This document shows, piece after piece, positions 1 through 9,477 of a DNA stretch of 64,000 nucleotides (position 1 is the first letter of the stretch; each line of letters starts with the position of its first letter). The translations under genes and the position numbers were made by a program. The notes beneath the pieces were generated by a model. The model made no database searches. It had not been told where the DNA came from and worked only from the letters and a program-made list of their open reading frames with translations. This DNA is from Euphorbia lathyris (taxonomy: Eukaryota; Streptophyta; Magnoliopsida; Malpighiales; Euphorbiaceae): assembly GCF_963576675.1 (NCBI RefSeq), contig NC_088918.1, positions 46,099,501 to 46,163,500 on the forward strand, written 5' to 3'.

Positions 1-403
1 TCCTAATGAACCCTTTTATTGGTTCCATGTAACTGTCCAGATATCTACATATCTGAAGCTTGTGAGATCAGCTCTCTGTCTCGACAGAAAACATTGTTAC
101 ATGCAAGTCTTAACAGTGTTATGTCAATCCCTATTCAAAATATATCACTTGACTTGGGGTGGTTTTAAGTTTATTAGTTTATTATAATGTTTTGTCTCAC
201 TTCATGCTTGTATGAACACTTTATAATCACTTTAAATAAACTTAGGGATTTCCTTTTATTTAGACTTATTTAGTTCTTTAAAAGTGGTTGCTTTTATACA
301 GTTATGAAACCATATCTTATTAAAACAAATGACATAAAGAACAATTCATTTACAATAGGTTTATATCCTGGAACAATTGTCTATAGGACACTAAACTCCA
401 ACA
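1..403 (-). mobile_element. Copia LTR fragment, family D, cut by window edge
   Basis: The reverse complement of this stretch matches the start of the LTR at 39188 almost base for base: a TGTTGGAGTTTAGTGTCC start, the run covering 'cttcatgcttgtatgaac' near 200, and the block around 'gagctgatctcacaagcttc'. The LTR therefore begins at 403 and runs leftward out of the window. No coding sequence is present. Whether it is a 5' LTR, 3' LTR or solo LTR cannot be decided, because only one edge is visible. The bases just right of the edge are pyrimidine-rich (ccctcccc, 410-418), which could be a decayed polypurine tract on the minus strand. Confidence 0.85.
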
Positions 404-542
404 AGAGATACCCTCCCCGAAGCATTGATATTAGGATGATAAATCCTAGTCCTGAATATGAACTGATAATAATAGTAATTTTATGAGTGTATATGCATAT
501 ATATGTACTGATTACAATGTATTAATAAGTTCGTGTTCTTAC

Positions 543-670
543 AACTGGAGGTGTGAAGGGGAACTCGACAGGGAAGTTGATATCGACTCTGTATACACCT
601 CCTTCATTAGGGGTGTTTTGAGGGCCCTTAATCATGACAGAAAATTTCAGATGGTTTCCATTCTCAAAAC
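543..670 (-). CDS. Single exon of a ubiquitin-conjugating enzyme (E2, UBC fold)
   Basis: On the minus strand 42 codons encode a stretch with the E2 core pattern: the KGPQNTPNEGGVYRV segment (family consensus xGPxxTPYxGGxFxv) followed by FPVEFPFTPPV (consensus FPxxYPFxPPxv). E2 enzymes carry ubiquitin or a ubiquitin-like protein as a thioester from E1 to substrate. The active-site cysteine lies in a later exon that is not seen. The exon is bounded by a plausible acceptor (TATGTAG, AG at 671-672) and donor (GTAAGA from 542 downward); plant UBC genes often have an intron just after PPKV. The reading frame meets a stop soon after the donor, as expected for an intron. No other exon is recognisable, because Gypsy A begins at 861 and the LTR piece ends at 403. 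It may be part of a broken gene. Confidence 0.6.
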
Positions 671-671
671 C

Positions 672-674
<3 letters not shown>

Positions 675-751
<77 letters not shown>
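675..751. repeat. AT dinucleotide microsatellite
   Basis: About 38 uninterrupted AT units. The tract begins a few bases upstream of the splice acceptor of the E2-like exon, where a polypyrimidine tract would normally be. The long Tyr-Ile runs predicted across it on both strands are artefacts of the repeat. Confidence 0.98.
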
Positions 752-752
<1 letters not shown>

Positions 753-860
753 CAGCAAGTGTACGTGAGTTGGCATAAATAGAGAATGAAGAACAATGCA
801 CAACTTCTCGGTGAGTAAGATACATACCTAAAATATTAAGAAGTCACGTGGGTGACTCCT

Positions 861-2276
861 TGTTATGCGAATTCCGTAAGTGCACGATTCCGCTTGTAGT
901 AATAAAAGATATCGTTCCCACAGAAAACGCTGATTGACTATTGTAGCAGATTAATTCATAAATTCGTTTTATTTTGGTTATAGAAAATAAATAATTAAGT
1001 TTGTGAAATAGTTTTGTTTAAAAATAATAATAAAACCTAAGTTAGATTTCTTTGGTTTCGATTTTGTGCATAGCTTGGGATATAAATAAGATTTTTGGTA
1101 AATATAAACCTGTAAATAATTTTCAATCTTACTACAGTTGTATCATATAAAAATATTTAATCCAATCTCTCGATCAAGGATTAAATAACTTAGATGTCTT
1201 TAGATAAATAATCTCAATTCTTGGACCTATCGTAGTGAATTGGAATTAAAAATTAAAAACGATACAAGTAGATGATGCGATACAATTATCCTTTTATGAA
1301 CTGAATATCTTCTAACTTCATAAAATGATAACTATTCCTATGTCTTGCTTATATGGATTTCCCTAGAATATTCATAGAAGCAGTAATAGAATGAAATGAT
1401 GAACATAGAATAATTTGCATTGGATTGAATTGTGTTTTTGATAAACAAGTATTTGACAGTGTTGATCATATGTCAAAAATAAAGAATACAGAGAATAAAG
1501 ACTATAATAGATGAGAGCATAGGGGTTGTGAATCCTTTTACTAGCTCTGTAAGGATGGCAAGCCTCTGATCATCTTCTTCTATTGTATCTTATATCTCAA
1601 GGAAGTGTATCTCTCGATCTTACTTCCTTCAATGCTAGAATAAAAGCCTTAGAAATTACTGTAACTTGATAACTTCAGTTTATCACTGAAATCTCTTGAA
1701 AATTTCAGCAGATTATCAATCTAGATTATTTTATCTTCTTATAGTGGATGGAGGATTGTGTTCTTTCAAGATGATAACCCCTCAAGTGTTATTATGGAGA
1801 GTCACACCTAGTGGTGAAGAAGAATAATGATTCAGATGGAAGGAGATGCCTTTGTGGTGAAGAATCATGTCTTTTTGTAGTAAAAACGTCGGTCACGAAC
1901 GAGATAGGGGTGTCAAGTTCGTGACTGTGCTTGCCATGCAAAGTTGGTGAATTTTGTCTATCACGATCGCGACAAGGGTCACGATCGTGATAGATGATTT
2001 TTGCCAACTTGTGATAATTCGAGCATGTCTTGTTCGTGACAAGTAGGTCACGAACGTGACATCTCATTTTGCCCTAATTCTGGCTTCTTTCTTTTGTCTT
2101 TCGCTCGTTCCTTGCTGATATTACTTCATATTGAGTTTTAATCTGTTTCAAACCTATCTATGTACAAATCATGAACAAACAAGTGAAATCTTTCCAAAAC
2201 CTATTTTAAACTAAGTTAAATGCATTAATATAGACATGAATATGCATGTGAATATACGTAAACTTAGGACTTATCA
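861..2276 (-). repeat. 3' LTR of Gypsy A
   Basis: It begins TGTTATGCGAATTCCG and ends CTTAGGACTTATCA, giving the TG...CA termini of LTRs. It aligns along its length with 23356-24925. Differences include absence of the 151 bp MITE and loss of about 34 bp near 1730 that removes part of the promoter-proximal region kept in the other copy. It carries the palindrome array at 1891-2065. Confidence 0.92.
1891..2065. repeat. Array of CG-centred palindromes in LTR
   Basis: Six related sites of about 14 bp lie here in three close pairs: GTCACGAACGAGA, TCAAGTTCGTGAC, TCACGATCGCGACA, the perfect palindrome TCACGATCGTGA (1979-1990), TTGTTCGTGACA and GTCACGAACGTGAC (2047-2060). The same array is at 24541-24712 in the partner LTR, and further sites lie at 4341-4376 and 30744-30903. 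They resemble CACG/CGTG half-sites of plant transcription-factor motifs, but their function is unknown. Confidence 0.7.
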
Positions 2277-2315
2277 ATTCCCTGACACTTAATCTTTTGC
2301 TTGTCCTCAAGCAAA
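2277..2315 (-). other. Polypurine tract and conserved hairpin of Gypsy A
   Basis: On the minus strand the sequence directly before the 3' LTR is purine-rich (AGTGTCAGGGAAT), the expected place for the plus-strand primer. Next to it lies TTTGCTTGTCCTCAAGCAAA (2296-2315), an inverted repeat with 8 bp arms and a TCCT loop. The same hairpin is found beside the tracts of Gypsy B and C. Confidence 0.75.
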
Positions 2316-3307
2316 GACGTTTGCTTCCTCTTCAATCGTTTTAAATTACGATTATATAAATTCATCTTTATCTGAAAAATTGAAAATTTCTAAAAAAAAT
2401 TCCTTAAGACAATTTATATCCAGAATATAAATTATGTAAAAAGAATATGACTATCAACTATCTCGTTTGTACTTTTGGTAACAAAACGAAACTTTCAGGA
2501 CGATTTTGAAGCACACACTTATGATAAAAAAAACTTCAAGGTATTTTTAGGTATCCTAACTTCTATTTTCGCTCATATGGTTGCATTTTATGCTCCGTAC
2601 CATACTCACCTTTTTTTCGCTATTTTCTTATCTCTTTTGCATTTGCTTTTGTTTTTTACTCGTTTCCCGAGTTGCAGTCTGCACATATATATATTTTTTG
2701 TTTTGGCTCACTTAAGCGGTTGCATCTTATGCTTCATACCATTTCTCACCTTTTTCATATCACATTGGATATTTCTCTCAACTCGTTTTCTCTCTCAAAT
2801 GCATATACCCTCATCCTTTATTGACAAATGACCTTATATGTATTATGGTTGTAGTTTCTTTAGTTCCTCATCTGTATTTTGAAATAATTTTGAGAAGAAT
2901 CAAGTCAAAACAGTTTTAAAAACATGTTTCAAGAAATCATAAGTTTAAAAATTGCATATAAATGTTCAATTTTAAAATAAAGGTAAAGATATGCAAGAAT
3001 AACATAAAATGACAAAGAGGGTAACAAGATAGACTTTTTTTATTTATTTTTCGATCGCTTTCCTTGATTCAAGTCAGTAAAGAGACACAACTTTATTGAT
3101 TTTTCTAATTTTTTTGCTTTTTTCATTGATGATAATTTTTCTTCTTTTTTTATACATAGACTCGATGACGACTCCTCCTACACTTAAATTGGACAATGTC
3201 CTCATTGAGTGGGGAAAACATAAAATGTAAACATGCTGATAACTAAAAACTAGGAAAATAAAAACTAACAAGTTAAAATAAATAAAAGATAAATGGAAAG
3301 ATAAAAC
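2316..3307 (-). other. Non-coding 3' spacer of Gypsy A
   Basis: AT-rich, with pyrimidine-rich runs. It aligns with 24965-25992 of Gypsy B, including a short TATATATA at the place where B has a long microsatellite. Open frames here are short and lack recognisable motifs. Confidence 0.7.
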
Positions 3308-4291
3308 CTATTTATAATAGGGTGAAGTCAGTGGAGATGGTGTGAACTCAATATTGTTACGTCGAAAAAATGAAAACAATTTCCGATGAGTTGAAGCATG
3401 ATCCTTCTTCAACGTCTCAATATATTGGTTGATTTTGTTGACCTTACTCAGTAATTTTTCATTATCTTCATCAACACGGTCCAACCGTGACAAGACTTGC
3501 CTCCAACCCGAAACATTTGAGTTGTCATTCACATCCTCTTCAACTTCTATTGATTATTCTGCTTCTGTTTCTTCTTACTCCTCCTCTTGTGTCTCATCAT
3601 CCTCGTGTTCCTCTTCCTCAACAATATTATTGCCTTCCCCCAAACTACTTCCTGCTGCAGTATATGAACCCAAAACTTTGGCAGCCCTTGCTTTATGAGG
3701 AATAAACAAACCTGGGTCTTTAACCAACCCAACCTTCTTTAAAAAGGCAAGATCAAGAAGTGGAAGATGAGCTTTCTATGGAACAGGAGCCTGTAAATCA
3801 TTCTTGGCAGGCAATACAATCCCAATGATAGTGTTTCCCATCCCAACTTTTAAAGTTCGGTATCGTGATGCCTTATATAGCACATCAAAGAGAATATTAG
3901 TAGAATCCACAAACTTCCTTTTCAAAACACAGTCAATCACAAACAAATCCTTAGCCTGCACTTTTGAATCTTCAACCCGCCCAAAAAGCGAATAAGTGAG
4001 ATACTTGTGAAAAAACAAGATTGCTTCATCCTTAATTAGTTTGTTTGGAGAATTTTTAGGATTAAAATTTCTCAAGCCAGGCAATCAACTCCAGATTGAA
4101 CCAACAATAAAACCAACAGGCTTTTGAACAAAGCCACGTTTTGGAAAACCAAACCAAGCAAACATCTCATTATACCCAATCTTATACTCATCTCCTCTAA
4201 TCCTAAACAGGAGATGATTCTTTCTCTCGTCTTCATAATGGAGAGTATAGAAGAACTCAACGGCCCATGCATCAATCTGAATAAACTGGAA
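3308..4291 (-). pseudogene. Athila-type extra ORF of Gypsy A, truncated at its N-terminus
   Basis: Minus-strand fragments match the extra ORF of Gypsy B. The start-proximal part has the IQIDAWAVEFFYTLHYEDER and NEMFAWFGFPKRGF segments. The middle has NSPNKLIKDEAILFF and DLFVIDCVLKRKF. Next comes an acidic Asp/Glu-rich stretch, then a C-terminal coiled-coil-like segment (VSGWRQVLSRLDRVDEDNEK) ending at 3308. This resembles the family known as Arabidopsis retrotransposon ORF-1, whose role is not established. Frameshifts and stops break it. Compared with B, about 690 bp holding the natural start and its promoter are missing at the junction near 4291. The antisense serine-rich frames at 3429-3705 are shadows of the acidic region. 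Confidence 0.75.
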
Positions 4292-4705
4292 GTCCCTTGT
4301 GATCCAACTTTGTAATTCCTCGAAAACTTGCTCTTGCATTTGTCACGAACGCGACAGGCTTGTCACGAACGGGACAGTTCAAAAAGTTTTCTTTTTACTC
4401 TTTCAAAGACTCTCATCATGTCTTGGCTCTTTCTATTTCATTTATGATATTGTAAGTGTGTAATTAACTTGTTTAATCTGTAAAAACTCAATGCAAATGT
4501 TAAATAACAAAAGGTTGTCCTAATGACTTCCCTTATACAACTAAATAATAAAATATAAAATAAAATAAACTACTGTGTAGATCTAGAAAAAGATTTATTC
4601 AAGGAGTAGACAGATACTTAATAGTACTATCAAATGGTCTTTCATTGGTCTCATAATAGACCTTACAATGGTGTCCGTTAATTTAAATAACTCGTCTTTA
4701 AGATT
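4292..4705. other. Spacer with two CG-centred palindromes
   Basis: Non-coding stretch between integrase and the extra ORF of Gypsy A. Two sites, TGTCACGAACGCGACAG and TGTCACGAACGGGACAG, lie at 4341-4376. They have the same core as the LTR arrays and match 30871-30903 in Gypsy B. The rest aligns with B and shows no gene. Confidence 0.65.
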
Positions 4706-5047
4706 TTACAGTTCTAATGCTTCATTGCTGAAAACATTATTTACCTCATATAGTCCTATCCATCTGGATTTCAACTTTCCAGGACATAATCTAAGACGTG
4801 AGTTAAAAAGTAAAACTTTATCACCTTTATTAAACACTTTAGCTTTCAAACGGGAATCATGCCATCCCTTAACTCGTTCTTTATATAACTTAATGTTTTC
4901 ATATGACTGAATACGGAATTCATTTAATTGCAAAAGTCTCTTCTTTGCTGCATTCTGCAGATCGTGATTCAAAGCTTTGATTGCCCAGTAAGCTTTATCT
5001 TCTAATTCCACAGGTAAATGACATGCCTTACCATAAACCAACCGATC
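4706..5047 (-). pseudogene. Integrase C-terminal part, Gypsy A
   Basis: The minus strand encodes the tail of a Ty3/gypsy integrase: [19 protein letters not shown], the region after the catalytic core, then GDKVLLFNSRLRLCPGKLKS, the typical pre-chromodomain GKLKSRW block. Integrase joins the cDNA to host DNA. The reading is cut at 5047 by the solo-LTR-like insert, beyond which the core resumes at 6367. Gypsy B (31234-31600) and Gypsy C (59157-59882) have the same blocks. Confidence 0.85.
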
Positions 5048-6361
5048 TTGCATTCTCATATAGTTTTTAATATATTTTAATTATATTAATCATACATTTT
5101 AAGATAGTTTTTAATATTTTATAATTGTTTTATGTTTAGTTTTGTGTTTTAAGAACTAATGCTTGTTCCATATGTTTTTAGGTATTATTTGGGGAAAAAA
5201 TGCATTATGGAATCATTACTCAAGTAAATAAAGTTGCACAGTCAGAACTCTCTCTAGTCACTCCTTAATACGCTCTTTAATTGCATTAAAGTTAAGAAGC
5301 TACAAAGAAGAATTCAATCCTCCATTAATCTTCTCTTTAATGGAATTAAAGTTGGAAGTTACAAGGAATGCATGAAGGCATGTGCAACTATAAATACCTA
5401 CATTGGGAAGCATGAAAGCAGACGTTGAATAGACCTCAACACAAAGCTGGAACACATCTCAAAACACATCTGTTAATTTCCTATTATAGTCTTCTTTTAG
5501 TTCCTTTTTCTCTTTCTCAAACTCTTAACTCAACATTTGTAGACGTGTTCTAGTTTTTATTTCAAAGTTTATTCTCACTTCATCTTTTCTTCTCTTTACT
5601 TTAGTTATGTTTTCTATTAAATTTCTTGTTTTCTTTCCATCTACCATGAACTAACTCCTCCATAACTAGAGCTATGGCGGATCCTAATCGAAGTATATGA
5701 TTTAATTGCAATCTAATTTCAAGTTCATAATTTATTAATTAGATAATCAAACTATGGAGCTTAATTTCCTAGTTAGATATCTGCCCAATCTTTAGCTAAA
5801 TTACAATTAATTATTTTGGTTGACCAACACTAAGATAATTAATGGAATTACATAGTTTAGACATGTGTCTATACGGTGCGGTTTTTCAGGGTTTAGTTTC
5901 ATGACTTAACTTTGGGGTTATTTCAAAGAACTTATGCTTTCATTATACCTTTATTCTTGACTGGACCAAAGCTAGGTTAATTGTATGTGAAATAGGATTA
6001 ATCTTGATTAGACCAAAGCTAGGTTAATTACTTTAGGAAATAATCACCGTCTCTAGATTAAAACTTAAGAACTTGGATATGATTGTTGTGTGGATTATAT
6101 ACATTAGGTTAGGTGAAGCCTTGCTCTAGTGACTTACATCATATTTAAATTCATTTTGTTTCCTTCTTCGTTTACTTTATTTAATTGTTTTAAATTCATT
6201 AGTTTAGTATCTCAAACAATTCAAGTTTTGGTTGCTTAGATTAGAAATTCACAGAAATCACTAGATATACATACAATCCTCGAGGGAAAGATACTTTACT
6301 TACTATTTATTACTTGATCACGATGTGGTGCACTTGCCCTTAGGTTGCTAGATACACATTT
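5048..6361 (+). mobile_element. Solo-LTR-like insertion in integrase of Gypsy A
   Basis: Gypsy B has continuous integrase here, whereas A has 1.3 kb of extra sequence flanked by CGATC (5043-5047 and 6362-6366). The insert has LTR-like traits: no ORF, a TATA box in CAACTATAAATACC near 5388-5401 with a pyrimidine-rich stretch downstream, and an end reading GATGTGGTGCACTTGCC, which resembles the U5 ends of gypsy LTRs. The exact termini are uncertain, because TG/CA ends and the 5 bp repeat do not agree perfectly. A few integrase codons near the junction are missing. Confidence 0.6.
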
Positions 6362-6366
6362 CGATC

Positions 6367-7079
6367 ATCAGAGCCTTGAATGCAGTACGGTATGCCCATA
6401 ACGTATCATCAAGCTTAATAAACCAATCTTTCCTAGAGGACGTAACAGTTTTCTCCATAATCCATTTTATTTCTTTATTAGAAATCTCAACTTGTCCACT
6501 AATTTATGGAGGATAAGGGGGTAGAGACACGATGGTGTACCCCGTATTTTCTCATTAGATTTTCAAATGATTTGTTTATAAAATGTGTTCCTCCATCATT
6601 AATTGTCGCTATTGGTACTCCAAACCTGCTAAAAAGCTTTTTGAAGAATTTAACAAGAACCTTTGCATCATTGGTGGGTGCAGCTATTGCTTATACCCAT
6701 TTAGACACATAGTCTACTGCAACTAATATATAGGTATTGCCAAATGATGTGGGGAATGGTCCCATAAAATCTATCCCCCATACATCAAAGAGTTCTACCT
6801 CTAAGATAGATCTTAATGGCATTTCATCTCGTTTTCCTAAATTACCAGTTCTGTGGCATTTATCACAATGAGTGACATGAGCACGAACGTCTCTAAATAA
6901 GGTTGGCCAAAAGAATCCGCTGTCAAGTATCTTGGTTGCGGTCGTAGTAGTCCAATTATGTCCTCCATATGAGCTATCATGACAATCATTTATTATAGCG
7001 TTTATTTCATGATCATTCATGCATCTTCTGATTATTTCATCTCCACATACTTTAAACAAGTAGGGATCATCCCAAAGAT
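6367..7079 (-). pseudogene. Integrase zinc-binding domain and core, Gypsy A
   Basis: Minus-strand reading shows an HHCC zinc motif ([10 protein letters not shown] followed by [10 protein letters not shown]), then the core with the first catalytic Asp in [11 protein letters not shown] and [10 protein letters not shown]. Downstream the frame is lost: the segment around 6490-6530 that should give [11 protein letters not shown] has small deletions. The N-terminal part reads [14 protein letters not shown], the usual link from RNase H to integrase. Confidence 0.85.
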
Positions 7080-7265
7080 ATTTTTTAACATCCGAGAATT
7101 TTTTTTCTTTTGATGATATGTTAAATCAGAAGGAACAACATTTGCTGCGTGATAGTTTGCAAAATCAGCATACCATGGTACTATATAACAGTCAACTTTC
7201 ATAAGATTTTCATCAGCAAAATTATCATTAATACCAAATGACTCTCCTAATGGTCCATGCTCATC
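7080..7265 (-). pseudogene. RNase H to integrase linker, Gypsy A
   Basis: Decayed coding sequence equivalent to 32261-32440 of Gypsy B. Fragments such as the [16 protein letters not shown] frame can be followed but are interrupted. It connects RNase H at 7266 to integrase. Confidence 0.5.
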
Positions 7266-7455
7266 CTATAGTCTGGAGAGATGGTCTGCCACAACATTTT
7301 CAACCCTCTTTTTGTCTCTTATATCGATGTTGAACTCTTGTAATAAGAGAACCCATCGAATGAGACGAGGTTTTGCATCTGTCTTTGAGAATAAATATCT
7401 CAAAGCAGCATGATCAGTATAAATTATTACTTTTGAACCTAAAAGATATGACATG
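7266..7455 (-). pseudogene. RNase H C-terminal part, Gypsy A
   Basis: Encodes the second half of the Ty3/gypsy RNase [16 protein letters not shown], with the conserved TDHxAL, and ADHLSRL at the end. RNase H removes the RNA strand during reverse transcription. The coding sequence is cut at 7455 by Copia A; the first half continues at 19569. The bases ACATG at 7451-7455 are repeated at 19564-19568. Confidence 0.88.
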
Positions 7456-8892
7456 TGTTGGTCCCGTGTAACGTAATAGGATTAGTTCCAAAGGGGGGTT
7501 AGGAACTAATATAACTTTTTCGCTTAATAATGCTGACTTAATTAAATGTTTGATAATTTAACTTAGTTTCAGGTCAGCAAGACTGAGTGAAGTGTGAGAC
7601 AGCTTTAATCAGATACTGACTAGAGCTGTTTCAATTGTGAGTTGGGAAGTAACACTTTAGGTCAGCTTCCAACTCAGCACTCTAATTACTCAGCGTCGGC
7701 TTGTACAAATTATTTACTGAGTAATTTAAGCAAGCAACACATACATATACATATATATAAAGAGAAAGGGTTAGAGATTACTCATCAGACTTATCCTGGT
7801 TCGGCCTCACCGCCTACATCCAGTCCCTAGAATCCCTCCGGGCTTTTTCAATCCACTACTGAGCTCTTTAAAGGTAGAGCACAAACCATTTACAATAGCA
7901 ACTGAGTACGCAAGAGTACCGTCCTCTATTCGTCTACTCAATCCTTTCAACCACTGAACACTATAACCGAGTGCTCAGATTTTCTCTACCACTAAGTACT
8001 ATAACCGAGTACTCAACTTCACTCTTCTAACCTTTACAATTGATACAAGATTGTTCTCACAAAACGAAGAACACTTTAGATGAATACAATTCACTCTAGA
8101 CTTTTACACAATGATTGGAATTGGGTGTAAGAACTTGCTTTTTCTATTCAGACAGCTTCTCTTTTGGAATTTTTGACTTAGTGAAGATTTTGCTTGTCTG
8201 TATCTCTTGTATGTGTTCGACAATGATCCAAGTGATGAACTTGTCCATTTATAGTGAATTCTGAAGCTTCAATGATTTGAAAATCCGATATAACCATTGA
8301 GAAGAACGGTCTTCTTCATCATCATGTGGTCAGCTTCCAGAATCGCAGGTCAATCCTGTCTTCTAATTTGCGCAGGAGGCAGGCTTGCCAGTTGTGTCTT
8401 CTTGCGCTAGGTTCGTCTTCTAGCGCCAGGTTTGTCTTCTAGCCAAAATCCAGACGGTCCATGCGTCTCGAAAAGATCCTTGATCATATTTCCGAGGCTT
8501 CTGATTTGTTGCAGAGATTTGTCGGACCTTGTCTTCTAGTAAACGGATCATTGGCGCTGACTTGATCTTTTACTCAGCTTGACTTAGCGGTGACTTTGAA
8601 AGTTGCTCAGCTTGACTCCGCAGCTTCGCCTTCAAGCTTTTCTGAAGAAGACATTTCTTTTGCAACGCTGAGTTGTATTCCACTCAGCTTCTGTTGTGTG
8701 ATCTGCTTATGCTGACTTTGTTCTATCTTTCTTTTTATGAACACTTAGTTCCTGTTCTAATCAGTTTACTTACTCAACACTGAACAAACAAATTAGTACA
8801 ATTAAACCAAAGCACTTAAATTTATTGTTTGATCATGGGATTAACATAAATAATTTTGTCAAATCAAAATCATGTGGAAAGGTGTTTCAACA
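7456..8892 (-). repeat. 3' LTR of Copia A
   Basis: The termini are TGTTGGTCCCG...TTTCAACA. It aligns with 18131-19563 and, inverted, with the Copia B LTR at 48738-50191. A minus-strand TATA box (CTATAAAT) is at about 8247-8254. A CAGC/GTACTCAG-rich body is typical of this family. Confidence 0.95.
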
Positions 8893-8905
8893 AACTCCCC
8901 CGTTT
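8893..8905 (-). other. Polypurine tract of Copia A
   Basis: The minus strand reads AAAACGGGGGAGTT directly before the 3' LTR start TGTTGAAAC. This is the G-rich plus-strand primer typical of copia elements. Confidence 0.9.
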
Positions 8906-9477
8906 TGATGTTGGCAAAAGTATTTAGTTCGAACTCAGTGTTGAGCTCCCATGAAAGTTGACCTTTCCTATTCTTCTGAAATTACTCCCCCTTAAGGGTT
9001 GCATCTATTGACTTAGTTTAACTCTAAACCTTCTAAGATCTAATCGAGTGAAATTAAGGCTTGCGTTTACTGACTTAGTTCAATTTTAGACCTTCCAAGA
9101 TCTAATTCAGATGAGCCTAAGGTCAGTTTTCAGAGGTAGGTCAATACTTGGAACATATGGTCATTACTCAGCTTTGATACTTATCTATTTTTAGATATCA
9201 GAGATATTATGTTAAGTTCAGGTATCAGAGTTGGATTCATTTATCAAGGTTGAAAAGTACTGAGTATGATTTACTTGTTTATCTCTATGTTCACAAGTTT
9301 TAATTTGTTGTTCAATGAGTGGTCATGTGTTCAAACAGCATATAAACACAACAAGTAAGCATCGCATAAATATAGTCAGTTTGTAGAAAAGATGCTTGTA
9401 TAGATAGTCAGGTCAACAAAGATATGCCAGATACAAAATCACAAGTCATAAGCTAAGACTATTGCTAATCTATTTCT
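8906..9477 (-). other. Non-coding 3' spacer of Copia A
   Basis: This stretch lies between the end of the extra ORF and the polypurine tract. I see no gene, only short frames and copies of the CTCAG/CTGAG words common in the element. Confidence 0.6.

Larger units (their letters stand above)
404..860. other. Host-like flank between two retrotransposons
   Basis: This interval has no match to the repeats elsewhere in the window. It holds the E2-like exon at 543-670 and an AT microsatellite at 675-751, so it probably represents an intron-exon-intron piece of an older cellular gene or pseudogene. It is bounded on the left by a family-D LTR and on the right by the 3' LTR of Gypsy A. Apart from the exon I see no open frame of interest. 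Confidence 0.55.

Noticed and set aside
483..803. Long Tyr-Ile repeat proteins on both strands
   Set aside because: They are translations of the AT microsatellite; only the E2-like part outside the tract has meaning.
3429..3705. Serine-rich and leucine-rich plus-strand frames (also at 26111-26405)
   Set aside because: They are antisense to the acidic, coiled-coil end of the Athila-type extra ORF and have no family features.
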